Shown here: positions 1-8,101 of the stretch, piece by piece | How positions within the stretch are numbered: the first letter of the stretch is position 1 | Layout of the letters: each line of letters begins with the position of its first letter | DNA from: an uncultured Nitrospira sp. | Lineage (GTDB): Bacteria; Nitrospirota; Nitrospiria; Nitrospirales; Nitrospiraceae | NCBI GenBank assembly: GCA_902500745.1 | Contig: CABVRS010000008.1 | Coordinates: forward strand, 1-50,439 | Direction of reading: 5' to 3' | Length of the DNA stretch: 50,439 nucleotides | Notes under the pieces: generated by a model | Seen by the model: only the letters and a program-made list of their open reading frames with translations | What the model was told of the DNA's origin: nothing | The model's database searches: none | Made by a program: the position numbers and the translations under genes

Positions 1-112
1 GTTGCGATTGGTGATATAGAGCATTCCCTTTTGCGCCCGATTATTCTTACATCAACTCACGCAGGTAATACTCAAAAGGTGGTTTCAATAGAACATGTCA
101 TAAGGCGATCCC

Positions 113-355
113 ATGCGATGGGCTGACCAATACAACGTTATGCGGTCGATGTTATTGTCTTCCCCCGCAACTCATTGGTGGGTTCGTGATCTGATTCTCC
201 GCCTAGACGCCAAAGACCCGGTTGATGTGTTGAATGGACTCGAGGTTGTGGCAAGACTGATGCGGATGCGTCATGAGGCCGTTCGCGCAGGAGAATGGGA
301 TCAGTTGGAGTGTCAGAAACCGACCGGGGAAGACGGGATATCAATGAAAGACTGA
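113..355 (+). CDS. Small hypothetical protein, 80 aa
   Basis: I do not recognise this family. The product is soluble, without a signal peptide or membrane segment. It opens with MRWADQYNVMRSML, and its central part (about residues 23-55) is a mixed hydrophobic/charged stretch that could form helices (LEVVARLMRMRHEAV). The start is the ATG at 113, preceded by a weak AAGGCG about 6 bases upstream. It stands alone, about 130 bases before the PilZ-like gene, in a region of small orphan genes that are typical of accessory DNA. No function is proposed. That it is a real gene rests only on its codon-like composition and its position. Confidence 0.45.
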   Translation: MRWADQYNVMRSMLLSSPATHWWVRDLILRLDAKDPVDVLNGLEVVARLMRMRHEAVRAGEWDQLECQKPTGEDGISMKD

Positions 356-489
356 GACAAAAACTCCTAGTCGTGAAGATATGATCTCAGGTGACCAGGG
401 CTTTTAGATCGTGATACACGGGCGAGTGGTTCTTGGTCCCGTCGAAAGAGGAATATGACTGAGTCGAGAGCGTGAGTACACTTTGACCT

Positions 490-828
490 ATGTCCATTGC
501 CGAACTGCCAAATAGCGTTTTCGAAGACGCGCCTCTGTCCTGTGTGTTCCATTCAGCACAAGACAATCTATACGACGTGGGCAAAATTGTTGGGCTCTCA
601 ATGCACCATTGCCATGTCGAGAGTCAGGCCGAAGTGACGCCGGGGATGACGCTGTCCTTATTCGTTGTCCTACCAACAAAGCGTCGGGCTCTCGTGTTGG
701 ATGAGGCTTTGGTGACGTGGGTACGGACGGAAGAATTCGGAGTACGTTTGAAAACGATTCCAGGTGAAGATGCCGCTTACTTGGAGTCCTACCTCGCCGG
801 GCATAAGGTGGACGCTGGCTTGTGTTGA
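490..828 (+). CDS. PilZ-like domain protein, 112 aa
   Basis: A single small domain resembling PilZ, the family that binds cyclic di-GMP. A beta-rich core holds GKIVGLSMHHCHVES, which matches the usual 'N.S..G..V' strand, followed by a hydrophobic strand (MTLSLFVVLP) and a closing strand VTWVRTEEFGVRLKTI, which matches the 'V.W....EFGV.F' end of PilZ domains. The N-terminal RxxxR nucleotide-binding motif of true c-di-GMP binders is not visible, so this may be a degenerate or non-binding member. There is no signal peptide. Its stop overlaps the start of the next gene by 7 bases, so the two are probably co-transcribed. The family call is by pattern only. Confidence 0.55.
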   Translation: MSIAELPNSVFEDAPLSCVFHSAQDNLYDVGKIVGLSMHHCHVESQAEVTPGMTLSLFVVLPTKRRALVLDEALVTWVRTEEFGVRLKTIPGEDAAYLESYLAGHKVDAGLC

Positions 829-1283
829 ATATTCATCGCATTGATCACGAGGCCTCCCACACGCACTGTTGGCGGGTGACTGTACAACGTCGTACCCGCA
901 TTTACGTGCGAAGCTTCAGTGACGGCCGCTACGGCGGAGCTGAGCAGGCGTTGGTTGCAGCCACGACCTACCGGGACGCACTGATCAGGTCCAATCCTCC
1001 GCTGAGCAAGCCAGTCTACTGTGCCATTCTCAAGAAGACGAATCGCTCTGGCATTTCAGGGCTGAGCCGTATCGACCGATGGGAATTCTCCAAGGGGCGC
1101 CGCGTCCATCGGCTCTACTGGGACGTCCAATGGCCGATCGAGAACTGTCAATCCCGGCACAAGAAGTTCTCCATCCTGAAGTATGGAGAAGATGGGGCGT
1201 ATCGACGGGCCCTCAAGGCGATCTCGTCACAGACGTTTTCCCCATTCGCGTCGAGAGGCGCTGCAAACAGTGCAGCTGCATAG
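822..1283 (+). CDS. AP2-like DNA-binding domain protein, 153 aa
   Basis: Two AP2-like units can be seen: residues about 15-55 (WRVTVQRRTRIYVRSFSDG, then YGGAEQALVAATTYRDALI) and about 88-135 (a WDVQW strand, a KKFSILKYGEDGAYRRALKAI segment). The linker carries NRSGISGLSR, the short motif that commonly precedes AP2 units in bacterial and phage proteins. AP2 domains bind DNA and in bacteria are often linked to mobile elements. The start is probably the GTG at 822, which overlaps the PilZ-like stop; a TTG at 825 is the alternative. There is no nuclease domain in the protein, so any role in gene regulation or element mobility is inference. Confidence 0.6.
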   Translation: MLNIHRIDHEASHTHCWRVTVQRRTRIYVRSFSDGRYGGAEQALVAATTYRDALIRSNPPLSKPVYCAILKKTNRSGISGLSRIDRWEFSKGRRVHRLYWDVQWPIENCQSRHKKFSILKYGEDGAYRRALKAISSQTFSPFASRGAANSAAA

Positions 1284-1306
1284 GAGTTGTGGGTCCAGAT
1301 TGCGTT

Positions 1307-1879
1307 TCAGCCTCCGGTTTGTAGGCGGTCGATAAGTGCCTGAATCGTCAGTGGGGCATTCCCTTCGGCTCGGTTGTTGACGAGGACATAGGTCGACCGA
1401 TTCTCTGCTGTAGCCTCCTGTATAAGACTCACTGTATCTTTGGGCATCTCTGGTAGCTCCCCCACGATTTTGTCATAGGGTTCCGCTCGTTTCTTCGCTG
1501 CCTCGTATGTCATTTTTAATGGGGTCAAGAGACGAAGGACGGTGAACGGGGCCGTCATGGTCTTCATGCGTTGATGCTGTTCGGCCAGCGGGGGCATATA
1601 AGACCAATGATTGTAGACATGAGCGACTCCGTGCGCCCTCAGCATGTCGTGGTAGCGGGGCCCGAGCAGGCCAGCATTCCGTATCTCCACGGCGTAGCGG
1701 AAGTCCGTTGAGACGCTGCCGAAGAAGTCATCGAGTTTCCCGATGAATTCTTCCGCCGGCAGCCCGTGCCGTTGGAACTCGTAGAGAAAAGGGCCGGTGT
1801 TTGGACCGAACTGCGCGTCTCGATAGGGCTGCAGCACGAGTTTGGTGAAGGCGTCGGCATTGCGAAAGTTGGGGTTCAC
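1307..1879 (-). pseudogene. 5'-truncated DUF72 family gene
   Basis: The 190-residue product matches the C-terminal part of DUF72 proteins (TIM-barrel-like, function poorly known): YAVEIRNAGLLGPRYHDML, HVYNHWSYMPPLAEQ and the tail YVLVNNRAEGNAPLTIQALIDRL. Family members are usually 240-300 residues and start with a conserved IGTSGW-like strand, which is absent here. Reading upstream in frame, a stop codon is met about 20 bases before the GTG at 1879, so roughly the first 70-100 codons are gone. The missing part is not found on the far side of the neighbouring recombinase gene. The break lies 200 bases from that gene, so loss through its arrival is plausible. Confidence 0.65.
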
Positions 1880-2079
1880 CGGCCCAGCGCGCGAGCTTTA
1901 GCGAGCATGTTTCGCATAAGTGGGAATTATGTGGAATTAGTGTTCAACCGAGCAGTTGGCTCGCATGCCATGTCATGCAAACCCCACCGAACGAGTGCTG
2001 CTCAGGAAGAAGGGGGCACCTGGCCTCACCCGATAGGGCCATCTTTGGGATTACGCTGGTGCTGAGCTGATGACAGTGA

Positions 2080-3717
2080 TTAGGTGACCGTCGGTCGTGC
2101 AGCAGATGTTTCGGGTAGCCCAGCCTGCACGCCACTTTCCCTCGCCGAGGTTTTCGCGTCATCGATTTGAAGAGGGGTCAGACCAGCGGGAGTGGGTGTC
2201 TGCCTTAGCTGAGTGAGGAGCCGTTCGAACGCCTCGATCCCTTCATCCACGGCCGCAAGTTCCGCCGGTTGCAGCGGGATCTCTTGGCGCATTTTCAGTA
2301 AATTGATTTTCCCCTCAAGCAGCTGCGTCTCCGTTGAACCTTTGGGAAGATAGAACGAACATTTGGCACAGGCCATCCGGTGGGGACATTGTTCAAAAAA
2401 GTCGTACCGGCAATATCCATGACCGAGATCGTAGAATTTCCATGGCTGGGTGCCCGCGTCCCCGCTCAAGACCACGTCTTGGTCGATCAGCACTTGTACC
2501 GTTCGTAGATTCCGATGTGTATGATTCGATTTCAGGAATGACTCAGACAAGCGTGTCGGCGTGATAGCCAGATAGTGCAAGGTCGAACTCACACTCCGGT
2601 GGCCGAGCCATTGCTGAAGTTCAAACACCGTCATCGGGTGGTCAGGACTATTCAGGAGTTGCGTGGCCATGGTGGAGCGGGCGCGGTGACTCGTGATCGT
2701 CCCATGTCGATCATGGCGAGGGATCCCGGCCTTCGTGCAGATGAGTGGAATGACCGTGTGATTTAGGTACGGTGGGGCCAATGGTCTTCCTCGAAAGGCA
2801 AACAAGAGCGGCACTGGTTCTCCCGTCTTGCGGTCGATGAACCGCGCCTGCTGTGGGCGAACCTGTTCCCAGGCGTCGATGACGGCAGCCACGATGGGAT
2901 CGACTGGTTTCACGAAGGACCGGGAGGTCTTATTCGTCGGCACCTCGAGCAGACACACGGTTTTCCCCCGCTGCTCGTCCAACACTTTCGTGGTGGCGCA
3001 CCCGACTCGGAGGCGTACGATCTCATCGCTGCGCAGCCCGGAAAATAACCAGACCATCGCGACCGCGCGGACCATCTCAATCGGGTAGAATCTGCGTGTG
3101 GGCCACCGTGGCGAGAGGGAGGCCAGATCCTCGGCTCCCAGCTGTAATCCCGCTGACAGCGCCTTCGCCCACAGATCGTCGGGGAGAGGTTTTGGATTCG
3201 GGTGAATGAGAGCCAGCAGCATGCGCGGAACGGCAAACGCCCGTCGGGGATCAAATCGACGGGGGATCCATTCCCACTCCTGGCAGTCGCGGAAGAAGAC
3301 GTTCAAGGCGCTCAGGAGTTGCATTTTATGTCGCGGTGAAATGGGGCTGCCTTGCTGTCCTTGCCGCAGGTAGGTGGTCTGGCAGAAGTCCCCCTTCTTC
3401 ATGCTGAGCACCGCGGCCACCCATTCCGCCGCCACCTCCCGCGTCCACTGGTCGGGATGATCGAGGCGTGGTTGCGTGTGCGCTACCCAGCGGCCTGCTT
3501 TCATGAGGACGGCTCTCCCGTTTCGTCGGCTCAGAAATTGGCGGGTGGAGGTGTGGAACCATCGGTTCACCGCGCACGCCCATCTCGGAGGCACGCCTGT
3601 TTCCCGTACCTGGGCTTCTAGGAGCCTGTCCGACATTGCCGAAATTGACTGATATGGGAGGATGAAATCATATTGACCGAATTGAAATCGTTGATCCTGA
3701 GCCGAATGTGTGCACAC
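2080..3717 (-). CDS. Tyrosine recombinase/integrase, Tn554 TnpB-like, 545 aa
   Basis: A phage-integrase-fold recombinase. The catalytic core is visible: first Arg in GLRSDEIVRLRVG (about residue 230), HxxR in TSHRARSTMATQLL, then WLGHRSVSSTLHYL carrying the third His and the Tyr nucleophile region. An SAM-like N-terminal core-binding region precedes it (about 95-190). After the catalytic domain comes a cysteine cluster (YCRYDFFEQCPHRMACAKC), probably a zinc site, then a coiled helix near EGKINLLKMRQEI. This C-terminal extension and the size fit the TnpB-type recombinases of Tn554-like elements rather than short XerC/D. The GTG at 3717 lies inside an inverted-repeat segment; an ATG at 3636 (MSDRLLEAQVRETG) inside the left repeat is an alternative start. 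No TnpA or TnpC partner is present. Confidence 0.75.
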   Translation of the reverse strand: MCTHSAQDQRFQFGQYDFILPYQSISAMSDRLLEAQVRETGVPPRWACAVNRWFHTSTRQFLSRRNGRAVLMKAGRWVAHTQPRLDHPDQWTREVAAEWVAAVLSMKKGDFCQTTYLRQGQQGSPISPRHKMQLLSALNVFFRDCQEWEWIPRRFDPRRAFAVPRMLLALIHPNPKPLPDDLWAKALSAGLQLGAEDLASLSPRWPTRRFYPIEMVRAVAMVWLFSGLRSDEIVRLRVGCATTKVLDEQRGKTVCLLEVPTNKTSRSFVKPVDPIVAAVIDAWEQVRPQQARFIDRKTGEPVPLLFAFRGRPLAPPYLNHTVIPLICTKAGIPRHDRHGTITSHRARSTMATQLLNSPDHPMTVFELQQWLGHRSVSSTLHYLAITPTRLSESFLKSNHTHRNLRTVQVLIDQDVVLSGDAGTQPWKFYDLGHGYCRYDFFEQCPHRMACAKCSFYLPKGSTETQLLEGKINLLKMRQEIPLQPAELAAVDEGIEAFERLLTQLRQTPTPAGLTPLQIDDAKTSARESGVQAGLPETSAARPTVT

Positions 3718-3755
3718 GAAACTTTCGTGTTTCCTAATGTCGGACAGGCTCCCAG
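3618..3755. repeat. 138-bp element with 20-bp inverted repeats
   Basis: Positions 3618-3637 (ending GCCTGTCCGACATT) and 3736-3755 (starting AATGTCGGACAGGC) are inverted copies, 19 of 20 bases matching and 17 contiguous. They enclose 98 bases that hold the upstream region of the recombinase gene and a near-perfect palindrome (3714-3730). I see no obvious target duplication outside the repeats. It may be a small non-autonomous mobile element (MITE) or an invertible segment acted on by the adjacent recombinase; the sequence alone does not decide. Confidence 0.75.
3714..3730. promoter_or_regulatory. 17-bp palindrome, possible operator
   Basis: ACACGAAACTTTCGTGT is symmetric around position 3722. 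It sits within the inverted-repeat segment at the GTG start of the recombinase gene, where a dimeric repressor could act if transcription starts upstream. No regulator gene of its own is visible nearby. Confidence 0.35.
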
Positions 3756-4110
3756 CAGGCTGCGGAAAAACTCGATTGTTGCGTCAGACGCCGCGATTAG
3801 CTCACGTGCCGTGTCGGTGTCAGAATCGTCCGCAGGATGCGCAAAAAGGCCGTCCAGCAAGGCCGCAGCGTCACGTCTGTGGACGGGCGCGAGTCGGTGA
3901 GCGCCCGGTGTCCCGGAGGCGAATCGTTCATTCGTACCCGCCCACCCCGAGCCTGCCAAGACAAGCCCTTTTCCCGTGGCCGTACGTTGAGCGTTTGAGG
4001 TTCACGACGCGCTGAATAAAGCGCACCACGCTTGTGAACGCCGTCGAGATAGTGAGGCGGCAGTGTCTTGCAGAATGCCGCTGGCGGACTTTTTCCGCAT
4101 CCTGCTAGGA
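3752..4110. repeat. Intergenic repeat element with AGCAGGNTGCGGAAAAA ends
   Basis: The left end (from 3753, CAGCAGGCTGCGGAAAAACT) and the reverse complement of the right end (4083-4109, TAGCAGGATGCGGAAAAAGT) match closely, so the 359-bp stretch is bracketed by about 20-bp imperfect inverted ends. The interior has no coding sense, with short repeats such as GTACGTTGAGCGTTTGAGG and stretches able to fold. Recalled rather than searched: dispersed repeats with these ends occur in many copies in Nitrospira genomes. It abuts the neighbouring inverted-repeat segment. Confidence 0.6.
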
Positions 4111-4527
4111 AAGTCAGGTGCCGGACTGGAGGCGGGTGATCGACGAGCTTCCCGAGCCTGGGAAAGCTTTTCGAAACGGGACCAGAACCGGTTCGTCGGT
4201 CGCTTGGCTGCCAAGTGAGGGCTCGATCAATTGTGGTCTTGTTGCGTGAAGCCGTATGATAGAGCGCAGGGGCATGCGGGTGTAAGGGGCTGATGGTAAA
4301 AGGGTTGGTCGGGGACCATGAGCATAGTTGCGTCGGAACGCCAAAACCCCATTTGCAAGCTGTCCAACATGATCGATCTCGTTGCCCGCCATGTTTGAAC
4401 CATTAATTGGCCGTTGATAGTGCGTGTGTTTGGGGGCTCCATCACACACTTCGTGGATGTCGATGCGAAATCTGCCGATATGTTGAATATGCTGCGAAGC
4501 GTCGAATGAGTGTTCATAGGAGGAGGA
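4111..4527. other. Intergenic region, no gene seen
   Basis: 417 bases between the repeat element and the GT39 gene. Reading frames here are short and show no family pattern. The last 10 bases before the GT39 start hold a strong ribosome binding site (GGAGGAGG). I could not identify a convincing promoter by eye. Confidence 0.5.
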
Positions 4528-6219
4528 ATGAAACGGGAAGGGGAAGATGGGATGGAGTGGTGGAATCCGGTGGCGCGTCGATGTCTTGAGATGACGCTGC
4601 TTGCGCTGGTCGGCGGCTGGGCCTATTTTGCCAATCTTCACCTCTCGCTGTTGGAGGGGAGTGAAGGGCTGTATGCCGGTATTGCCGGAGAGATGGGGCG
4701 CCGGCGTGAATTTTTCGACCTGACCTATCACGATGTACCGTACTTCAATAAGCCGCCGCTGTTCTTTTGGTTGCTCAATCTCTCGACATCAATATGGGGC
4801 GACCACGAAGTGGCCTTGCGCCTGCCCGGTTCGCTGGCCGCCGTGGGCACCATCGTTCTGACCTATGTGCTTGGAGCCAGGCTGGTGTCTCCGACTGCGG
4901 GATTCTGGGCGGCGCTGGTCGTCGCCACCAGCCATGTGTTTCTCTGGTACGGGCGTCGCGTGCTGTTCGATTCGACCCTCACATTTCTGGTCACACTCGC
5001 CCTCTTCGCGTGGATTCAGGTGCAACTGCTGGGGCGAAGCTCACGCTGGTATCTGCTCGCCTTCGTCAGCATGGCTCTCGGTGCGATGTTGAAAGAGATG
5101 CACGGGTTTTTTCTGCCGTTGCTCGTGATGGCGCTGTATGCCGCCATTCAGCGCGATACGCGGATGCTGAAAGACAGATACTTCTGGGCCGGCTTGGCGG
5201 TGGCTGTCGCGATGATGGGGGCATACGCGCAGATGCTGGGGCCCGGGTATCAGCACCATTTTCGAATCGGCAAAGCCATCGAATCGACTTGGAATACCGG
5301 ATTCATCGGCAAAGCCGGCCCGGCCATCGACGGGCACCCGCTCTATTGGTATCTGGGGATGATGTGGGCCGACTTTTTCCCCTGGTGCGCGGTGCTTCCG
5401 TCGGCGCTGCTCTTGCTCTGGGCCCAACGACCGTTTCGTGCTCATCCCACGGAGCTGCTGCTGCTCGTCTGGGTGCTGGGCCTCTTCACGGCGTTCAGCT
5501 TGGCGACACTCAAACGGGAGCCCTATTTGACGACGATCGTGCCCGGTATCGGCTTGATGATCGGGTACTACTATCACCGGCTGTTCTCGTCGGCCGAGGA
5601 CTCTGCTGCGATGGCGCCCCTGCTCCGCCTGTTGCTGGGTGTGTTGGCCGTGACGTTCGCCGCCGGGATGTTCTTTGGCGCAGCACCGCTTCGCCGCCGG
5701 TGGCTGGTGTCCACTGCCGTGGTGTCTCCGATGTTCATCGTGACGATCGTTTCACTGGCCGGCTTGCTCCTCTATGCCGTGCTTCGATCACGCGTACGCC
5801 TGGCACTCGGCATGGTCGGAGCCCTGGCGATCGCCTACGTGGTGCTGGTGGTGAACTACGTGTTTCCCGCGATCGATCAGGCCGCGTCGCCCCGGAAGGC
5901 CGTGGAGGAAATCAAAACCCTGGCTCTGGGAACTCAGCCCGCCCTGTTCATGTATATCCCCGGGTGGCCGAAGAATGAGGATGCCCTCTATTATCTGAAG
6001 CGGGACAATGTGGTGCCGGATCTACCGAGTCAGGATGCGGTGCTTGAAGCAGTGCGCACACATGGGGCCATCCGGGTGGTGACTGAGGAGCAACATGCCG
6101 CTGCGCTGCAGGCACAAGCGGGGTTGGTCGTGGGGAAGCTTCAGGAGTTTCGACAACCCGGTCGCAAACATCTGTTCCTGCTTTCTGTGCAGGCGCAGAC
6201 CTCAGCTCGGGTGCTGTGA
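4528..6219 (+). CDS. GT39-family (ArnT-like) membrane glycosyltransferase, 563 aa
   Basis: A multi-spanning inner-membrane enzyme of the dolichyl-phosphate-mannose/ArnT type, which moves a sugar from a polyprenyl-phosphate donor to a lipid or protein acceptor on the outer face. The first helix (LLALVGGWAYFANLHL) is followed by the acidic loop LEGSEGLYAGIAGEM, which holds the catalytic-type acidic residues, and then the family signature YFNKPPLFFWLLN. About 11 further hydrophobic segments follow, ending in a small soluble C-terminal domain. The ATG at 4528 was chosen because GGAGGAGG lies just upstream. It is a single gene with no obvious partner, so the acceptor (lipid A, cell-surface glycan or protein) is unknown. 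Confidence 0.8.
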   Translation: MKREGEDGMEWWNPVARRCLEMTLLALVGGWAYFANLHLSLLEGSEGLYAGIAGEMGRRREFFDLTYHDVPYFNKPPLFFWLLNLSTSIWGDHEVALRLPGSLAAVGTIVLTYVLGARLVSPTAGFWAALVVATSHVFLWYGRRVLFDSTLTFLVTLALFAWIQVQLLGRSSRWYLLAFVSMALGAMLKEMHGFFLPLLVMALYAAIQRDTRMLKDRYFWAGLAVAVAMMGAYAQMLGPGYQHHFRIGKAIESTWNTGFIGKAGPAIDGHPLYWYLGMMWADFFPWCAVLPSALLLLWAQRPFRAHPTELLLLVWVLGLFTAFSLATLKREPYLTTIVPGIGLMIGYYYHRLFSSAEDSAAMAPLLRLLLGVLAVTFAAGMFFGAAPLRRRWLVSTAVVSPMFIVTIVSLAGLLLYAVLRSRVRLALGMVGALAIAYVVLVVNYVFPAIDQAASPRKAVEEIKTLALGTQPALFMYIPGWPKNEDALYYLKRDNVVPDLPSQDAVLEAVRTHGAIRVVTEEQHAAALQAQAGLVVGKLQEFRQPGRKHLFLLSVQAQTSARVL

Positions 6220-6536
6220 GCGGAGCGAGTGACGAGCCGTTCAATGCGAAGGCAGCTTCTGTGTCCTGTTCTGATCCATCGGCTCTGTTGCATTCTGCCA
6301 CAGAGCCAAGGAGTCGATCTGTAGCAGTCCTCCCCGATTCCGTTCTCCCTTCTCATACTCTCGCATCTCCTTCTCCGGTCTTGCGGTAAGCTTTCAGCTG
6401 CCCCCGCGCCGGGAAGGAGTAGGGCTCCATCCTTGCACTTCTGGATTGGAAGGCGCCAATCTTGGAGTGGTCATCTGTGCCTTGGCGATTCAGGATGAGC
6501 CCACGCTGAGTGACCCTGTTGAGCAAAGGAGCGAAC
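6220..6536. other. Intergenic region with one hairpin
   Basis: 317 bases after the GT39 gene. The only structure I see is the hairpin at 6281-6307. The rest has no coding pattern; a ribosome binding site (AAAGGAG) for the next gene lies at the end. Confidence 0.5.
6281..6307 (+). terminator. Hairpin, possible GT39 terminator
   Basis: GGCTCTGT (6281-6288) and ACAGAGCC (6300-6307) form a perfect 8-bp stem with an 11-base loop, 62 bases after the GT39 stop. No run of T follows, so intrinsic termination is uncertain. Confidence 0.35.
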
Positions 6537-6962
6537 GTGCACCCCATCCATCCGATGGTCGTCCATTTTCCTATTGCATTGTTGTTGGCGAGCACTCTGT
6601 TCGATGCGTTGGCGTTTCGATGGCGGAGCCAGCAGTTTCGGGAGACCAGTTTATCTCTCCTGATTCTCGGTATTCTGGCAGCCGGAGCGGCAGTGCTGAC
6701 CGGACATTTTGCCGAAGAGGCCGCGGAACGCAGCGGCATCCCGAAACAGGCCATTGAAATTCATGAGGAGCTGGGCGGCTCCGTGTTCTGGGTATTTCTC
6801 GGCCTGCTCGGGTTGCGGCTGGCCTCCTTTTGGGGCTGGATGCGCGAACAGCCGAGGCTGGAGTTGGTCATCGGCCTGAGCGGCGGGCTGTTGTTGTTGA
6901 TTGCGAGTTATTTCGGCGGGGATCTGGTCTATCGATTCGGCGCCGGCGTCCTGCCACGATGA
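6537..6962 (+). CDS. DUF2231 membrane protein, 141 aa
   Basis: A small inner-membrane protein with four hydrophobic segments. The N-terminus MHPIHPMVVHFPIALLL is the hallmark of DUF2231, whose conserved histidines suggest heme or metal binding; related proteins occur beside cytochromes. A second histidine region (GHFAEEAAERSGIPKQAIEIHEELGG is the area, with His in helix 3) is also typical. The GTG at 6537 was preferred to one 27 bases upstream because AAAGGAG stands at the right distance and the family starts exactly with this motif. The next gene follows after 50 bases with its own ribosome binding site (GGAGGG), so the two may share a transcript. Function is unknown beyond the family. Confidence 0.8.
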   Translation: MHPIHPMVVHFPIALLLASTLFDALAFRWRSQQFRETSLSLLILGILAAGAAVLTGHFAEEAAERSGIPKQAIEIHEELGGSVFWVFLGLLGLRLASFWGWMREQPRLELVIGLSGGLLLLIASYFGGDLVYRFGAGVLPR

Positions 6963-7012
6963 GCGCGGTTCCAGGTCGGGTATGGCCTGCGGCGCTTTCG
7001 GAGGGAACTCAC

Positions 7013-7420
7013 ATGACGACACGTATGGTGATGTTGTTGATCCTGTGCATGCTGCCTGCCACTGCCCAGGCCGATGAACCGTTGTCTCGCGCGCCGTGGA
7101 AGGAGCGGGCCGTTTTACGTGCGGGGCAGATTGTGCAGGGGGACTATTTCGCCTTCGGCCCGCACGTGGAAATTTCCGGCATCGTCAACGGCGATCTCTA
7201 TGCCGCCGGTGGTGAGGTGCTGATCGATGGAGTGGTCAACGGCGATGTGATCGTGGCAGGAGCCAAAGTGATCCTGTCCGGCACCGTGGCTCAGGATGCC
7301 AGAGTCGCCGGCGCTCAGGTCGTCAGCATCTCCCTAACTCACCGACATGTTGTATCTCGGGAACGTTGTTCGTCAGCGAGCGACATGCCAGTGATCCAAA
7401 ACCACCAACAAGACTCTTAA
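7013..7420 (+). CDS. Bactofilin-like (polymer-forming) protein, truncated, 135 aa
   Basis: A signal peptide (MTTRMVMLLILCMLPATAQA) leads into a right-handed beta-helix typical of the polymer-forming cytoskeletal/bactofilin-like family: repeated short strands GDYFAFGPHVEISGIVNGDL, YAAGGEVLIDGVVNGDV, IVAGAKVILSGTVAQDA. At about position 7325 (residue 104) the repeat pattern stops abruptly and is replaced by 31 unrelated residues before the stop. Secreted family members usually continue for 100 or more residues, often with C-terminal membrane helices. The gene therefore appears cut off at its 3' end by foreign or rearranged DNA. A shortened but stable helix cannot be excluded. Confidence 0.6.
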   Translation: MTTRMVMLLILCMLPATAQADEPLSRAPWKERAVLRAGQIVQGDYFAFGPHVEISGIVNGDLYAAGGEVLIDGVVNGDVIVAGAKVILSGTVAQDARVAGAQVVSISLTHRHVVSRERCSSASDMPVIQNHQQDS

Positions 7421-7648
7421 AAGTATTTAGCCACATCGTTGAGGAAGTCTGCGACAACCAGGCGGGAATGAATGTACCGAAACTCCCCATGATGCAGCGC
7501 GATCCGTCCGCACCGTCCTCTCTTCCTCCCGCGTAAGCTCCCGTTGTTCTGAGGATCTGAAGAAACCCGCCCCGAGAATTTGTAACTGGCACCCATGCTG
7601 CAGTGTGCGGGATCCATAGGAACGTCATGTGATTGCGCAGGAGGGGAA
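7331..7648. other. Unidentified sequence after the bactofilin break
   Basis: About 318 bases that interrupt the bactofilin-like gene and run to the next ribosome binding site. Reverse-strand frames (for example 7417-7617, with IHSRLVVADFLNDVAKYF) could be the tail of a transposase-like gene, but I recognise no family. The region looks AT-richer than the neighbours by eye. Confidence 0.35.
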
Positions 7649-7888
7649 ATGATGAGTCACCATGAGACGGATGATCGAGTGCTGGAAGTGATTGTGCGGT
7701 CACAGGGGCGCACTCTCGATGATATCGTGCTCGAATGCCCGGAGCTCACATGGAATCAAGTCTTCATCGTCATTGATCGGCTCAGTCGAGAGGGGGCGCT
7801 CCGGCTGATGCCTAAAGAGCGAGGGTGCTACACGGTCCATCTCGCGAGCGATGTCTTCCACGACGCGCGGCAGTACGCCAGAGTGTGA
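7649..7888 (+). CDS. Small winged-helix protein, 79 aa
   Basis: The product has the layout of a winged helix-turn-helix: a first helix (DRVLEVIVRSQGR), a turn and second helix (TLDDIVLECPEL), a recognition-like helix (TWNQVFIVIDRLSREG) and a two-strand wing (ALRLMPKERGCYTVHL). It probably binds DNA. The ATG at 7649 follows GCAGGAGGGG at good spacing; a second ATG comes directly after. A decayed copy of this gene lies 1.1 kb downstream (8746-8946), so this is the surviving member of a local duplication. Its target is unknown. Confidence 0.6.
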   Translation: MMSHHETDDRVLEVIVRSQGRTLDDIVLECPELTWNQVFIVIDRLSREGALRLMPKERGCYTVHLASDVFHDARQYARV

Positions 7889-8101
7889 GGTGAGAGGACG
7901 GGGGCCTGAACGTGGATGTCTTCTGGCCCAGTGTTCGCGGTGGTGTTTTCAGTGCTGATGCGCGGAACGTTTCTGCGGGCCTATTGGGTGACTCCATCAC
8001 ATGCGCGTGCGGAGTTGCACAGAATGACGGGCTGTTGGCGTTCTTTCCAGCAAGGAGACTCGTACGGAGGGAAAAACTTTTTAGCGTTAAAGGAGACGCT
8101 C

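Noticed and set aside
3618..3755. Terminal inverted repeats of a full insertion sequence
   Set aside because: Only 98 bases lie between them and no transposase is encoded; at most a MITE or invertible segment.
4114..4731. Reverse frame of 205 codons around the GT39 start
   Set aside because: No recognisable domain; half lies over the well-supported GT39 gene.
4767..5978. Forward frame of 403 codons inside the GT39 gene
   Set aside because: Alternate frame, Arg/Ala/Gly-rich, with no membrane segments or motifs; the GT39 frame is clear.
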